A stretch of 64,000 nucleotides of DNA from Celeribacter halophilus. Lineage in GTDB: Bacteria > Pseudomonadota > Alphaproteobacteria > Rhodobacterales > Rhodobacteraceae. A model generated the notes under the pieces. That model was not told where the DNA came from. It saw nothing but the letters and a program-made list of their open reading frames with translations, and did no database searches. The DNA lies in NCBI RefSeq assembly GCF_900114135.1, contig NZ_FORY01000006.1, forward strand, positions 124,001-188,000. The letters are read 5' to 3'. The translations under genes were made by a program, and so were the position numbers. Below are positions 34,655-42,742 of this stretch, piece after piece (within the stretch, counting starts at the first letter, position 1; every line of letters begins with the position of its first letter).

Positions 34655-35503
34655 ATGAAAATCTGTCGGACCAAACAAGAGATACGGGACACGGTGAAAG
34701 CCTTTCGCAGCGCCGGAGAAAGCGTCGGTCTCGTCCCCACAATGGGCTTTTTGCATGACGGCCATCTGACACTGGTGCGCACGGCACAAAGCCGGACCGA
34801 CCGTGTCATCGTGTCGATCTTCGTCAACCCGACACAATTCGGAGAAGCTGCCGATCTCGACGCCTACCCGCGCGACGAGGCCCGCGATTTCGCGCTTCTG
34901 GAGGCCGAAGGGGTCGACGCGGTCTTCTGTCCCTCCGTCGACGAGATGTATCACCCCGACAAACAGACCACTGTGCTGACCGAAGAGCTGGACAAAACCC
35001 TCATGGGCGCCCTCCGTCCCGGTCACTTCAAAGGCGTCTGCACCGTGGTGACAAAACTCTTCAACATCACCACCCCCGACCAAGCATTTTTTGGCGAAAA
35101 GGACTACCAGCAGCTCCAAGTCATCAAAACCATGGTCCGCGACCTCGACATGCCCGTCGGGATCACAGGGGTGCCGACTGTGCGCGACGTTGACGGGCTC
35201 GCCATGTCTTCGCGCAACGTGCGTCTTTCCGCCGAAGACCGGAAGGCGGCACGCATCCTCAACAAAGCACTGGCTTACGCCGATTACGAAGTCTCCGACG
35301 GGCGCAGCGCACAGGATCTCGAAGAGGAAATCCATGCCTTCATTGCTCGCGAACCCCGCGCCCGGATCGAAAGCATCGATGTTCGCGACGCAACGACACT
35401 GCAAAAGGTCGAGGGCAAAATCACCCGTCCTGTGGTAATCCTTCTCGCCGCCCGCTTCGGGGATGTGCTATTGATCGACCAAAGGGTGGCACATCCGGCC
35501 TAA
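34655..35503 (+). CDS. panC: Pantothenate synthetase
   Basis: PanC joins pantoate and beta-alanine using ATP. The 282 residues have the nucleotidyltransferase motif P-T-M-G-F-L-H-D-G-H-L near the N-terminus, F-V-N-P-T-Q-F, F-F-G-E-K-D-Y-Q-Q-L-Q and a late M-S-S-R-N-V-R-L (K/R-M-S-S-R-N loop). panB follows 24 bp later, so the two pantoate-using and pantoate-making enzymes form an operon; coaBC, acting later in CoA synthesis, lies at 44306. GGAG lies 8 nt before the ATG. Confidence 0.96.
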   Translation: MKICRTKQEIRDTVKAFRSAGESVGLVPTMGFLHDGHLTLVRTAQSRTDRVIVSIFVNPTQFGEAADLDAYPRDEARDFALLEAEGVDAVFCPSVDEMYHPDKQTTVLTEELDKTLMGALRPGHFKGVCTVVTKLFNITTPDQAFFGEKDYQQLQVIKTMVRDLDMPVGITGVPTVRDVDGLAMSSRNVRLSAEDRKAARILNKALAYADYEVSDGRSAQDLEEEIHAFIAREPRARIESIDVRDATTLQKVEGKITRPVVILLAARFGDVLLIDQRVAHPA

Positions 35504-35527
35504 AGCCCTGAAGGAGGAGGAGAAATC

Positions 35528-36346
35528 ATGTCTACACAAACCGAAACCATTCGACGCATCACCGTCCCGCAAATCCGCGCCCGCAAAGGCGGTGATCCGA
35601 TTGTCTCACTCACCGCCTATCACGCCCATACCGCTGCAATTGCCGAGAAATACTGCGATTTCCTGCTGGTCGGCGACAGTCTCGGCATGGTGATGCACGG
35701 GATGGAAAGCACGGTCGGCGTGTCTCTGGACCTGATGATCATGCATGGCAAAGCAGTGGTGCGCGGCACCAAACGCGCGCTGGTCGTCGTGGACATGCCC
35801 TTCGGCTCCTATGAGGAAAGTCCCGCACAGGCCTTTCGCAATGCCGCGAAAATCATGAAGGAAACCCAGTGCCAAGCCGTCAAGCTCGAAGGAGGCGCCC
35901 GCATGGCAGAGACGATCAAATTCCTCTCCGGGCGCGGCATTCCGGTGATGGCCCATATCGGGCTGACGCCGCAAAGCACCAACATCATGGGGGGCTTCAA
36001 AACCCAAGGCCGCGACGAGGATGACTGGCAGTTCCATATCGACGATGCCAAAGCCGTAGCCGAGGCCGGCGCGTTTGCGTTGGTCGTCGAAGGTGTGGTC
36101 GAACCGCTGGCCGACAAGATCACCAAAGCCGTGGAAATTCCGACCATCGGCATCGGCGCGTCAAAAACCTGCGACGGTCAGATTCTGGTGATGGAAGACA
36201 TGCTGGGCCTGAACGACTGGGTGCCGAAATTCGTCAAGAAATTCGGCGCGGTTGGGGCCGCCATCGAAGATGCCATTGCGGACTACGCCGAAGACGTCAA
36301 ATCCCGCGCCTTCCCGACGCCGGAGAATGTCTATAAAAACAAATAA
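35528..36346 (+). CDS. panB: 3-methyl-2-oxobutanoate hydroxymethyltransferase
   Basis: PanB makes ketopantoate from alpha-ketoisovalerate and methylene-tetrahydrofolate. The 272 residues show [30 protein letters not shown] and G-I-G-A-S, all in the expected TIM-barrel order. A strong GGAGGAGGAG precedes the ATG. The reductase PanE is not in the window. A TGAGTATTT element lies 16 nt after the stop. Confidence 0.96.
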   Translation: MSTQTETIRRITVPQIRARKGGDPIVSLTAYHAHTAAIAEKYCDFLLVGDSLGMVMHGMESTVGVSLDLMIMHGKAVVRGTKRALVVVDMPFGSYEESPAQAFRNAAKIMKETQCQAVKLEGGARMAETIKFLSGRGIPVMAHIGLTPQSTNIMGGFKTQGRDEDDWQFHIDDAKAVAEAGAFALVVEGVVEPLADKITKAVEIPTIGIGASKTCDGQILVMEDMLGLNDWVPKFVKKFGAVGAAIEDAIADYAEDVKSRAFPTPENVYKNK

Positions 36347-36362
36347 ACGAGGCGCCTTTTTT

Positions 36363-36384
36363 TGAGTATTTACGGCACAAAAGA
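36363..36384 (+). repeat. TGAGTATTT 3'-end element, copy 3 (panB)
   Basis: TGAGTATTTACGGCACAAAA, 16 nt after the panB stop codon. Confidence 0.8.
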
Positions 36385-36396
36385 GAGAGCGAATTG

Positions 36397-36463
36397 CGCC
36401 CTGACCGTCGGTACATAGCGCTGTGGCGTCTCCGGAAGGGGTTTGGCCCCACGGGTCAGGGCG
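36397..36463. repeat. Long imperfect hairpin downstream of panB
   Basis: CGCCCTGACCGT (36397-36408) pairs with ACGGGTCAGGGCG (36451-36463), 12 pairs with one bulged G, with GGGG/CCCC nested inside. It could be a transcript end, a processing structure or a small RNA. No T-run. Confidence 0.5.
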
Positions 36464-36550
36464 TCTCCTTCGTGCGCGGCCATCGGCTCTCCAGCCTGTT
36501 CCGCAGCAAAAGCCTATCCCGATCCGGTTAACATAGGGCTAACGGCGGTT

Positions 36551-36572
36551 TCCTTTGTGCCGGAAATACTCA
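36551..36572 (-). repeat. TGAGTATTT 3'-end element, copy 4 (downstream of csbD)
   Basis: TGAGTATTTCCGGCACAAAG on the minus strand, 98 nt past the csbD stop, the largest distance seen in the set. Confidence 0.8.
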
Positions 36573-36670
36573 TATTTTCCAGAGTTCCGCATGCAGAGAC
36601 ATCCTCTCCAATCATGCCGCGGGGTCAAAACGCGCCCCAGCATGAGGCGCGTTCCGGTTTTGCTCACGTA

Positions 36671-36868
36671 TCAGAGCTTGTCGATGAATTCATTCACGGC
36701 CTTGCGCGCTTCTTCTTTGGACTTGCCATAGCGCTGTTGCAATTTACCTTCGAGTTGCTCGCGGTTGCCTTCGGCTTCGGCGAGGTCATCCTCGGTCAAA
36801 TCGCCCCATTCCTCACGAACGCGGCCTTTGATTTCTTTCCATTTACCTTCGAACTGGTCCCAATTCAT
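36671..36868 (-). CDS. CsbD family stress protein
   Basis: 65 residues with the CsbD pattern: M-N-W-D-Q-F-E-G-K-W-K-E-I-K-G, then R-E-E-W-G-D-L-T-E-D-D-L, and G-N-R-E-Q-L-E-G-K-L-Q-Q-R-Y-G. CsbD proteins are small, hydrophilic and induced by general stress in many bacteria; their molecular action is not known. A perfect AAGGAGG precedes the ATG. The EcfG-type promoter at 36902-36927 places the transcription start about 27 nt before the ATG and supports control by the alphaproteobacterial general stress sigma factor. Confidence 0.93.
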   Translation of the reverse strand: MNWDQFEGKWKEIKGRVREEWGDLTEDDLAEAEGNREQLEGKLQQRYGKSKEEARKAVNEFIDKL

Positions 36869-36901
36869 TTGAGAACCTCCTTTTTCAGTGTCTGAGAAAG
36901 A

Positions 36902-36927
36902 AACGTCCCAAAGGCGGAAAAGGTTCC
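36902..36927 (-). promoter_or_regulatory. EcfG-type general stress promoter of csbD
   Basis: On the minus strand GGAAC (36927-36923), 17 bp, CGTT (36905-36902), the canonical alphaproteobacterial GGAAC-N16/17-CGTT promoter. Initiation near 36895 gives a short leader with the csbD ribosome site. Confidence 0.7.
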
Positions 36928-36946
36928 AATCATGTCCGCCTCACGC

Positions 36947-37930
36947 TCAAAGCATTGCTGGCACAACCATGTCAGGCGGGCGGTGTCCGTCGGCAAAAGT
37001 ACGGATGTTGAGCATCACTTTCTCGCCCATCTCGACACGTCCTTCCACCGTCGCCGACCCCATATGCGGCAAGAGCACCACATTGGGCAGTTCCCGCAGG
37101 CGCGGATTGATCTGGTGGCCACGTTCGAACACGTCCAGTCCCGCCCCGCCGATCTCGCCCGCACGCAAACCGCGCGTCAGGGCATTCTCGTCTATCACCT
37201 CACCGCGAGAGGTGTTCACGATCACGGAGGTCGGCTTCATCAGCTTCAATCGCCGCGCATTGATCTGGTGAAAAGTCGCCGGTGTATGCGGGCAATGGAT
37301 CGACAGGACATCAATGCGGGAGAGCATCTGGTCGAGGCTATCCCACCATGTCGCTTCAAGCTCCGCTTCGATCTCGGGTCGCAAGCGGCGGCGGTTGTGA
37401 TAATGCACCGACATGCCAAAGGCGCGTGCGCGCCGTGCCATAGCCTGACCAATCCGCCCCATTCCGAGAATGCCGAGCCGCTTGCCCGTCAGGCGCATGC
37501 CCATAAATGCGGTCGGGGCCCACCCCTCCCAAACACCGGATTGCATCGCCACCTGCCCTTCGGGAATCCGCCGCGTGACCGCCAGCATGAGCGCCATTGC
37601 CATATCGGCGGTGTCTTCGGTCACAACGCCGGGTGTGTTGGACACCAGAATCCCGCGATTCTGCGCGGTGAGGACATCGATATGATCCACCCCTGCGCCA
37701 TAGTTCGCGATCAGTTTGAGCCGCTCCCCCGCCTGCCCCAACATACCCGCGTCGATCCGGTCGGTGATGCACGGGACCAGAACATCCGCCTGTTGCATCG
37801 CCGAGACGAGTGCCTCGCGATCCATCTTCTCGTCTGTCGGATTGAGTTCGACATCAAAGAGCTCTTTCATTCGGGTTTCGACCTGTTCCGGCAACGCACG
37901 TGTCACCACGACTTTGAGACGTTCTCTCAT
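36947..37930 (-). CDS. D-isomer-specific 2-hydroxyacid dehydrogenase (glyoxylate/hydroxypyruvate reductase-like)
   Basis: 327 residues. NAD(P)-binding G-I-L-G-M-G-R-I-G-Q in the middle, catalytic Arg in an N-T-S-R-G-E-V-I-D context, and His in L-P-H-M-G-S-A-T. N-terminal N-Y-G-A-G-V-D-H-I-D is the substrate-site loop typical of glyoxylate reductases. Acts in the cytosol on a short 2-keto acid; exact substrate uncertain. GGGAGG before the ATG. Divergent from the SH3-domain gene; the stop lies 20 bp beyond the csbD promoter. Confidence 0.92.
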   Translation of the reverse strand: MRERLKVVVTRALPEQVETRMKELFDVELNPTDEKMDREALVSAMQQADVLVPCITDRIDAGMLGQAGERLKLIANYGAGVDHIDVLTAQNRGILVSNTPGVVTEDTADMAMALMLAVTRRIPEGQVAMQSGVWEGWAPTAFMGMRLTGKRLGILGMGRIGQAMARRARAFGMSVHYHNRRRLRPEIEAELEATWWDSLDQMLSRIDVLSIHCPHTPATFHQINARRLKLMKPTSVIVNTSRGEVIDENALTRGLRAGEIGGAGLDVFERGHQINPRLRELPNVVLLPHMGSATVEGRVEMGEKVMLNIRTFADGHRPPDMVVPAML

Positions 37931-38098
37931 AATAGCCGTAACCTCCCTCTTTATTTTTCACCCCTATACTGGCAAACTCCATTGCATCCCGGCAAGGCGT
38001 AAAGGATAAGAACCGGAGCACAAACAACCATCGCCGTGCAGAGAATTATCACACAAGGTGTCGGCGGTGAGAGGCCAGTGAGCAGATTAGAGAGCGTT

Positions 38099-38629
38099 AT
38101 GGTAAACAGCGGTCGATTTTCCGGCATGCAAGGCCTGTTCAGGGCCGTTTTGCTATGCCTTCTTGTCGCCATGCCCGCCAGTGTTTCCGCAGAGGGGCCG
38201 AAACGCGGCGCGGTCACCAACCTGCCGCTGCCCCGATTTGTCTCATTGAAAAGCGACAAGGCCAACGTCCGGCGCGGGCCGTCCTTGTCGCATCGTATCG
38301 ACTGGGTCTTTGTGCGCCGCGGATACCCGCTTGAAGTCATCGCGGAATATGGCCACTGGCGTCGCGTTCGTGATGTCGAAGGCGCAACAGGATGGCTGCA
38401 TTATTCGCTGATTTCCGGTGTGCGCACCGCGCTGGTCACGGCAGAGAATGTAGATCTGTTTTCCCGTCCCGATCCGGCCTCACGTCTCAATGCGCAAGCC
38501 GAGAAGAACGTGATCTTGCGCTTGCTTGAATGCAATGTGTCCTGGTGCAAGGTCACTGCGGACGGGCAAAAGGGGTGGGTGTTGAAAGACGGGCTATGGG
38601 GAGTGCGCCCGGATGAAGTTCTGGAGTAA
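38099..38629 (+). CDS. Secreted SH3-domain protein
   Basis: About 176 residues from the ATG at 38099. Hydrophobic signal sequence (about 12-33, ending S-V-S-A-E), then two bacterial SH3 repeats: S-D-K-A-N-V-R-R-G-P-S...W-V-F-V-R-R-G-Y-P-L-E-V-I and the second with C-N-V-S-W-C-K-V...G-W-V. Such proteins sit in the periplasm and often bind peptidoglycan. A later ATG (38126) would shorten the N-region of the signal. The capsule-like gene starts 6 bp after its stop, so the two are cotranscribed. Confidence 0.87.
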   Translation: MVNSGRFSGMQGLFRAVLLCLLVAMPASVSAEGPKRGAVTNLPLPRFVSLKSDKANVRRGPSLSHRIDWVFVRRGYPLEVIAEYGHWRRVRDVEGATGWLHYSLISGVRTALVTAENVDLFSRPDPASRLNAQAEKNVILRLLECNVSWCKVTADGQKGWVLKDGLWGVRPDEVLE

Positions 38630-38635
38630 GTCCCG

Positions 38636-39625
38636 ATGGATCAGATCAAATCCCCTCTCGCGGCCCGCAACATTCCGGCCGGCCTGAAATCCTGTGTCAT
38701 TCACGGCTATGGCAACTGGCACGAGTCCATCGCCCAAGGCCAACATGACTTTTTCACCAAACTGCTTCCCAAGCTCGAAGAAAAGGGCTTTGCAACCTAT
38801 CTTGTCGAAGGCGGGTCCCGAACGGGGCGTGCGCTTTTGAATACCGATCATTTCCACATCATCGTTGGCGGTCCGGCCATGTATGGTCCGACCATCCTGC
38901 ATGCCTGCCCCTCCTACATCTGGGGGTTCTGGTATTTCGACGAATTGGGATACGGGCACAACAGTTCGCTGCGGTTTGCCCGTTACCATTCCGATCCCGA
39001 AATGCGCGAGGCCGCCGAGTATTTTTTCAATGGCGTGACCGGCTATATGTTGCAGGAAAACATCTCGAAGTTCACCCAAGAGCCACGTCTGGAATCGCCT
39101 TTACCTCCGTCTTCCGCGACAATCCTGTGTCAGCCTTCGGAAATCGGAAAACCCGGCACGCGATACCTGAGCATTGAGCAGATCATCCCTGAGGCAGCAC
39201 GCTACGACAGCAACGCACCCGTCTATGTCAAACCCCACCCGCATCAAAGCAAACAGGGTCGGCGGCGCATCCTCGGAATTTGCGAGGACCACCCGAATGT
39301 CAAACTGACGGATGCCTCCATCCATGACCTGATTGCTTCCGCCCGCGTGGTCATCACCCAGAATTCTTCGACCGGATTCGAAGCCCTGATGCAGAAAAAG
39401 CCGGTCATCACCTGTGGCAAGACCGATTACTGGCACGCCACACTCACCGCGCGAACGGTCAAAGATCTCAAATCCGCGATCGAGTTCGGCCCTCAGACCA
39501 TGGCCGATTTCGATTATGAAGGCTATTTTCACTGGTTTCTGGAGCGCCAATGCCTTGAAACCGCCAAGGATAACTTTGTCGCCCGCGCATGGTCACGCAT
39601 CTGCGACAAGCTGATGCTGGACTAA
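38636..39625 (+). CDS. Capsule-biosynthesis-like protein (second copy in the window)
   Basis: 329 residues resembling capsular polysaccharide KpsC/KpsS-type proteins: P-V-Y-V-K-P-H-P (195-202), S-I-H-D-L-I (228-233), Q-N-S-S-T-G-F-E-A-L (242-251) and an F-H-W-F-L-E-R-Q-C-L tail. The same landmarks occur in the protein at 1143-2087, which lacks the first 20 or so residues and has a different middle. Cytosolic by appearance. The operon partner is a periplasmic SH3 protein. Substrate unknown; no capsule cluster surrounds it. Confidence 0.78.
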   Translation: MDQIKSPLAARNIPAGLKSCVIHGYGNWHESIAQGQHDFFTKLLPKLEEKGFATYLVEGGSRTGRALLNTDHFHIIVGGPAMYGPTILHACPSYIWGFWYFDELGYGHNSSLRFARYHSDPEMREAAEYFFNGVTGYMLQENISKFTQEPRLESPLPPSSATILCQPSEIGKPGTRYLSIEQIIPEAARYDSNAPVYVKPHPHQSKQGRRRILGICEDHPNVKLTDASIHDLIASARVVITQNSSTGFEALMQKKPVITCGKTDYWHATLTARTVKDLKSAIEFGPQTMADFDYEGYFHWFLERQCLETAKDNFVARAWSRICDKLMLD

Positions 39626-39652
39626 GCACCGCATTTCGGGGCATGACAAACC

Positions 39653-40546
39653 ATGCAGGACAAACACCTGAACATCTCGGCAGGGGTCGCCTCTGTCAGC
39701 GTTGCGACGCTTTTGGTGATCGCAAAAATCTGGGCGCTCAGCGTGACCGGTTCTCTGTCGATTGCCGCCTCTCTGGCCGACAGTGCGCTTGACCTGCTCA
39801 TTGCCTGCGCCGGATTACTCGCGATCTATTACGCCGCGCGACCACCGGACAAGGACCACACCTTTGGCCACACCTCTGCCGAAGACCTCGCCGCACTTGC
39901 ACAATCCGTCTTCATCCTGATCTCCGCCGCTGTCATTGCCGTCACAGCCGTGCGGCGTTTGCTGGCCACCACCCCGCACCAGATGACCGCCGAAGGCGCG
40001 GGCATCGCGGTGATGCTGCTATCCATCGCAGCCACCATCGCGCTGGTGCTCTGGCAACGCTATGTCGCCCGCAAAACCGGCTCGAAAGTGGTCTCCGCCG
40101 ACAGCCTGCACTATCTGGGCGATCTCATTCCGAATATCGGCGCGATTTGTGCGCTTCTGGCTTCGTCCTTGCTGGGGTTTCAGCATCTAGACAGCATCGT
40201 TGCCCTGATCGCAGCGGCCCTTCTGGTGTTAGGAGCATTGAATATAGGCAAATCCGCATGGGATGCGCTGATGGACCGCGCGGCCCCGCCCGAGATGATC
40301 GCCGCCATTGAAACCATGGCTCAGGAGATGCCCGGCATCTACGCCTATCACGATCTGAAAACCCGGATGGCCGGATCGAAACCCTTTGTGAACATCCATA
40401 TCGAAGTGGACGGGGACCAGACCCTACGCGAGGCGCATGCAATTTCCGCCGATCTCAAGCGTCAGATTCTGGCGGCCTATCCGAATGCAGATGTGATCGT
40501 GCATAAAGATGTGGCGCGCGAGGCGGATAAACCGCCTCACGATTGA
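39653..40546 (+). CDS. Cation diffusion facilitator (FieF-like)
   Basis: 297 residues, six membrane helices, with metal-site residues D43 and D47 in helix 2 (A-D-S-A-L-D) and H153 and D157 in helix 5 (D-S-L-H-Y-L-G-D), which align with FieF D45/D49/H153/D157. A cytosolic ferredoxin-like domain follows (about 205-290). It should export Zn2+, Fe2+ or similar ions in exchange for protons; the metal cannot be fixed from sequence. The stop codon TGA begins a degenerate TGAGTATTT element. Confidence 0.93.
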   Translation: MQDKHLNISAGVASVSVATLLVIAKIWALSVTGSLSIAASLADSALDLLIACAGLLAIYYAARPPDKDHTFGHTSAEDLAALAQSVFILISAAVIAVTAVRRLLATTPHQMTAEGAGIAVMLLSIAATIALVLWQRYVARKTGSKVVSADSLHYLGDLIPNIGAICALLASSLLGFQHLDSIVALIAAALLVLGALNIGKSAWDALMDRAAPPEMIAAIETMAQEMPGIYAYHDLKTRMAGSKPFVNIHIEVDGDQTLREAHAISADLKRQILAAYPNADVIVHKDVAREADKPPHD

Positions 40547-40566
40547 GTGTTTTTACAGTAAAGAAA
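40544..40566 (+). repeat. TGAGTATTT 3'-end element, degenerate copy (cation efflux gene)
   Basis: TGAGTGTTTTTACAGTAAAG, where TGA is the stop of the efflux gene. Several changes from the consensus. Confidence 0.4.
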
Positions 40567-40574
40567 ATACAACC

Positions 40575-42599
40575 TCACTCTGCCGCCAAAAGCCCCCGCC
40601 CCTTGAGCAGCGCCTCAACACCGGGCATCCGTCCACGGAATGCCGTGTAGAGCGCCTCGGCATCTTCGGAGCCGCCTTTCGAGAGGATGTTGTCCTCAAG
40701 GCGTTTTGCCATAGCCGGATCGAAAGGCGAGGTTTCCTCGAAAGCCTCGAAGGCATCCGCATCCATCACTTCCGACCACATGTAGCTGTAATAGCCCGAG
40801 CTATACCCGTCGCCGGAGAAAATATGCGCGAAATGTGGTGTGGCATGGCGCATGGTGATCGCCTTCGGCATACCTATTTTCGCCAGTATCTCGGCCTGCG
40901 CCTTCATCGGGTCTTTCGGGGCAGGACCATCGTGGAACTCCAGATCGACAAGTGCAGAGGCCACATATTCCACCGTAGCAAACCCCTGATCATAGGTCTG
41001 GGCCGCGAGCAGACGTTCCAGCATATCGCGCGGCATCGGTGCGCCGGTCTCGGCGTGTGTCGCGAATTCTTCGAGCACCTCGGGCACTTCGAGCCAGTGC
41101 TCATAAAGCTGGCTGGGCAATTCGACAAAATCCCGCGCCACAGACGTGCCGGAGATCGAGTCATAGGTCACATCGGAGAGCATCTGATGAAGCGCATGGC
41201 CGAACTCATGGAACAAGGTCCGCGCATCATCATAGGACAGCAAAGCGGCCTCATCTTTTGACGGTTTGGCAAAATTGCACACGTTGAGCACAATCGGGCG
41301 AATGTCACCTTCGAGCTTTTGCTGGCTGCGCATGGCCGTACACCACGCGCCGGAGCGTTTGGAGCCGCGTGCGAAATAGTCCCCGATAAACACGGCCATA
41401 TGCTTGCCATTCCGCGTCACGTTCCATGCCCGCGCATCGGGATGATAGGTAGTGACATCAAGCGGTTCGAACTCAAGACCGAACAGGCGGTTGGCACAGG
41501 TAAACGCCGCCTCGATCATACGGTCGAGCTGCAGATAGAGCTTTAACTCCGCTTCATCGAGGTCATGTTCGGCCTTGCGCCGTTTTTCGGAATAGTAGCG
41601 CCAGTCCCAAGGCGCCAGATCCCCGTTCACCCCGTCCTCGACCATCATCTTGGACAGGATCGCGGCATCGCGCTCCGCCGCCTCTTTTGCGGGCGCCCAG
41701 ACCCGCATCAAAAGATCGCGCACATGTCCCGGCGTTTTGGCCATCTCGGTTTCGAGCTTATAGGCCGCGAAGTTTTCGTAGCCCAAGAGCTTGGCCCTCT
41801 CTTCGCGCAATTCGAGAATTTCGCGCGCAATCTCGCGATTGTCATTGGCATTGCCATTCTCGCCTCGCGCCGCCCATGCGCGAAAAGCCTTTTCCCGCAA
41901 ATCGCGGCGAGGGGAAAATTGCAGAAACGGTGTGATCAGAGAGCGCGACAGCGTTACCACCGGCCCCTTCGCGCCTTTTTCCTCACCTGCGGAACGTGCG
42001 GCATCAACCACGAACTGCGGCAGGCCTTCGAGATCATCCTCCGAAAGCTCCATGAACCATTCCCGCTCGTCAGCCAAAAGGTTCTGACTGAACTGGGTGC
42101 CAAGCGTGGCAAGGCGCGATTTGATCTCCGCCATGCGGTCCTTGTCCGCACCTTCGAGCTTTGCCCCCGAGCGCACAAAGGAACGGCGGGTGAGCATGAG
42201 AACACGCTGCTGCTCGTCTGTGAGGTCAAGGTTTTCACGCTCCTGCCATAGCGTTTCGATCCGTTGGAACAGCGCCGCGTTGGCGGTGATTTCGGAACTG
42301 TAGGCAGAGAGCATCGGGGAGAACTCCCGCATCAAAGCGTCCCGCGTGTCATTCGTATCCGCGCCCGCCATGCCGTAAAAGGCTCCCAGAACCTTCGACA
42401 GGGTCGCATCGGCTTTCTCCAGCGCTTCAATCGTATTGGCAAATGTCGGCGCTTCCGGATTGTCCGCAATCGCCTTGATCGCGGCGCGGCCCTCGGACAG
42501 GGCGGCCTCCACGGCAGGCTTTACATCCTCATCCTTCAGATCGGCAAAAGGCGGCAAATTGAATTCGGTCGTCCACTCGGCGAGATAGGGATTGGTCAT
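40575..42599 (-). CDS. M3 family oligopeptidase (Dcp / oligopeptidase A type)
   Basis: 674 residues with the zinc motif H-E-F-G-H in A-R-T-L-F-H-E-F-G-H-A-L-H-Q, a downstream Glu ligand region, and the substrate-loop G-Y-S-S-G-Y-Y-S-Y-M-W-S typical of Dcp/OpdA. Cytosolic; degrades short peptides. The ATG at 42599 follows AAGGAGAT; the frame extends 14 codons back without a ribosome site. Whether it is a dipeptidyl carboxypeptidase or an endopeptidase cannot be decided here. Convergent with the cation efflux gene. Confidence 0.94.
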   Translation of the reverse strand: MTNPYLAEWTTEFNLPPFADLKDEDVKPAVEAALSEGRAAIKAIADNPEAPTFANTIEALEKADATLSKVLGAFYGMAGADTNDTRDALMREFSPMLSAYSSEITANAALFQRIETLWQERENLDLTDEQQRVLMLTRRSFVRSGAKLEGADKDRMAEIKSRLATLGTQFSQNLLADEREWFMELSEDDLEGLPQFVVDAARSAGEEKGAKGPVVTLSRSLITPFLQFSPRRDLREKAFRAWAARGENGNANDNREIAREILELREERAKLLGYENFAAYKLETEMAKTPGHVRDLLMRVWAPAKEAAERDAAILSKMMVEDGVNGDLAPWDWRYYSEKRRKAEHDLDEAELKLYLQLDRMIEAAFTCANRLFGLEFEPLDVTTYHPDARAWNVTRNGKHMAVFIGDYFARGSKRSGAWCTAMRSQQKLEGDIRPIVLNVCNFAKPSKDEAALLSYDDARTLFHEFGHALHQMLSDVTYDSISGTSVARDFVELPSQLYEHWLEVPEVLEEFATHAETGAPMPRDMLERLLAAQTYDQGFATVEYVASALVDLEFHDGPAPKDPMKAQAEILAKIGMPKAITMRHATPHFAHIFSGDGYSSGYYSYMWSEVMDADAFEAFEETSPFDPAMAKRLEDNILSKGGSEDAEALYTAFRGRMPGVEALLKGRGLLAAE

Positions 42600-42742
42600 A
42601 GGGATCTCCTTTGCCCAAAAACTATGCCTCCGCATCGACAAGTAAAAGGGCTAAAGCCCGTCACATTTGATTTGTGACACGCATTGAGAGGGAAGTGCGA
42701 CAAGATCAACCTGTTGCACGGTTCTTTGCGCAAACCCATCGC

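Larger units (their letters stand above)
36347..36670. other. 324-bp convergent intergenic region (panB/csbD)
   Basis: No plausible gene. It holds two TGAGTATTT elements in opposite orientation (36363-36384 plus, 36551-36572 minus), each pointing away from the gene whose 3' end it follows, and a 67-nt hairpin (36397-36463) between them. The palindrome GGCGCC followed by seven T right after panB lacks a loop and is not a standard terminator. Confidence 0.7.

Noticed and set aside
36353-36367. GGCGCC followed by seven T after panB as a terminator
   Set aside because: A perfect palindrome has no loop, so it cannot form a standard terminator hairpin.
36528-36542. TTAACATAGGGCTAA, a TTAA-N7-CTAA CtrA-like motif
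   Set aside because: It lies between two convergent gene ends where no promoter is expected; treated as a chance match and used to lower confidence in the comM site.
42660-42678. GTCACA-N7-TGTGAC upstream of the M3 peptidase gene as a CRP site
   Set aside because: The half-sites are in the reverse order to CRP/FNR sites (TGTGA-N6-TCACA). At best it is a small hairpin.
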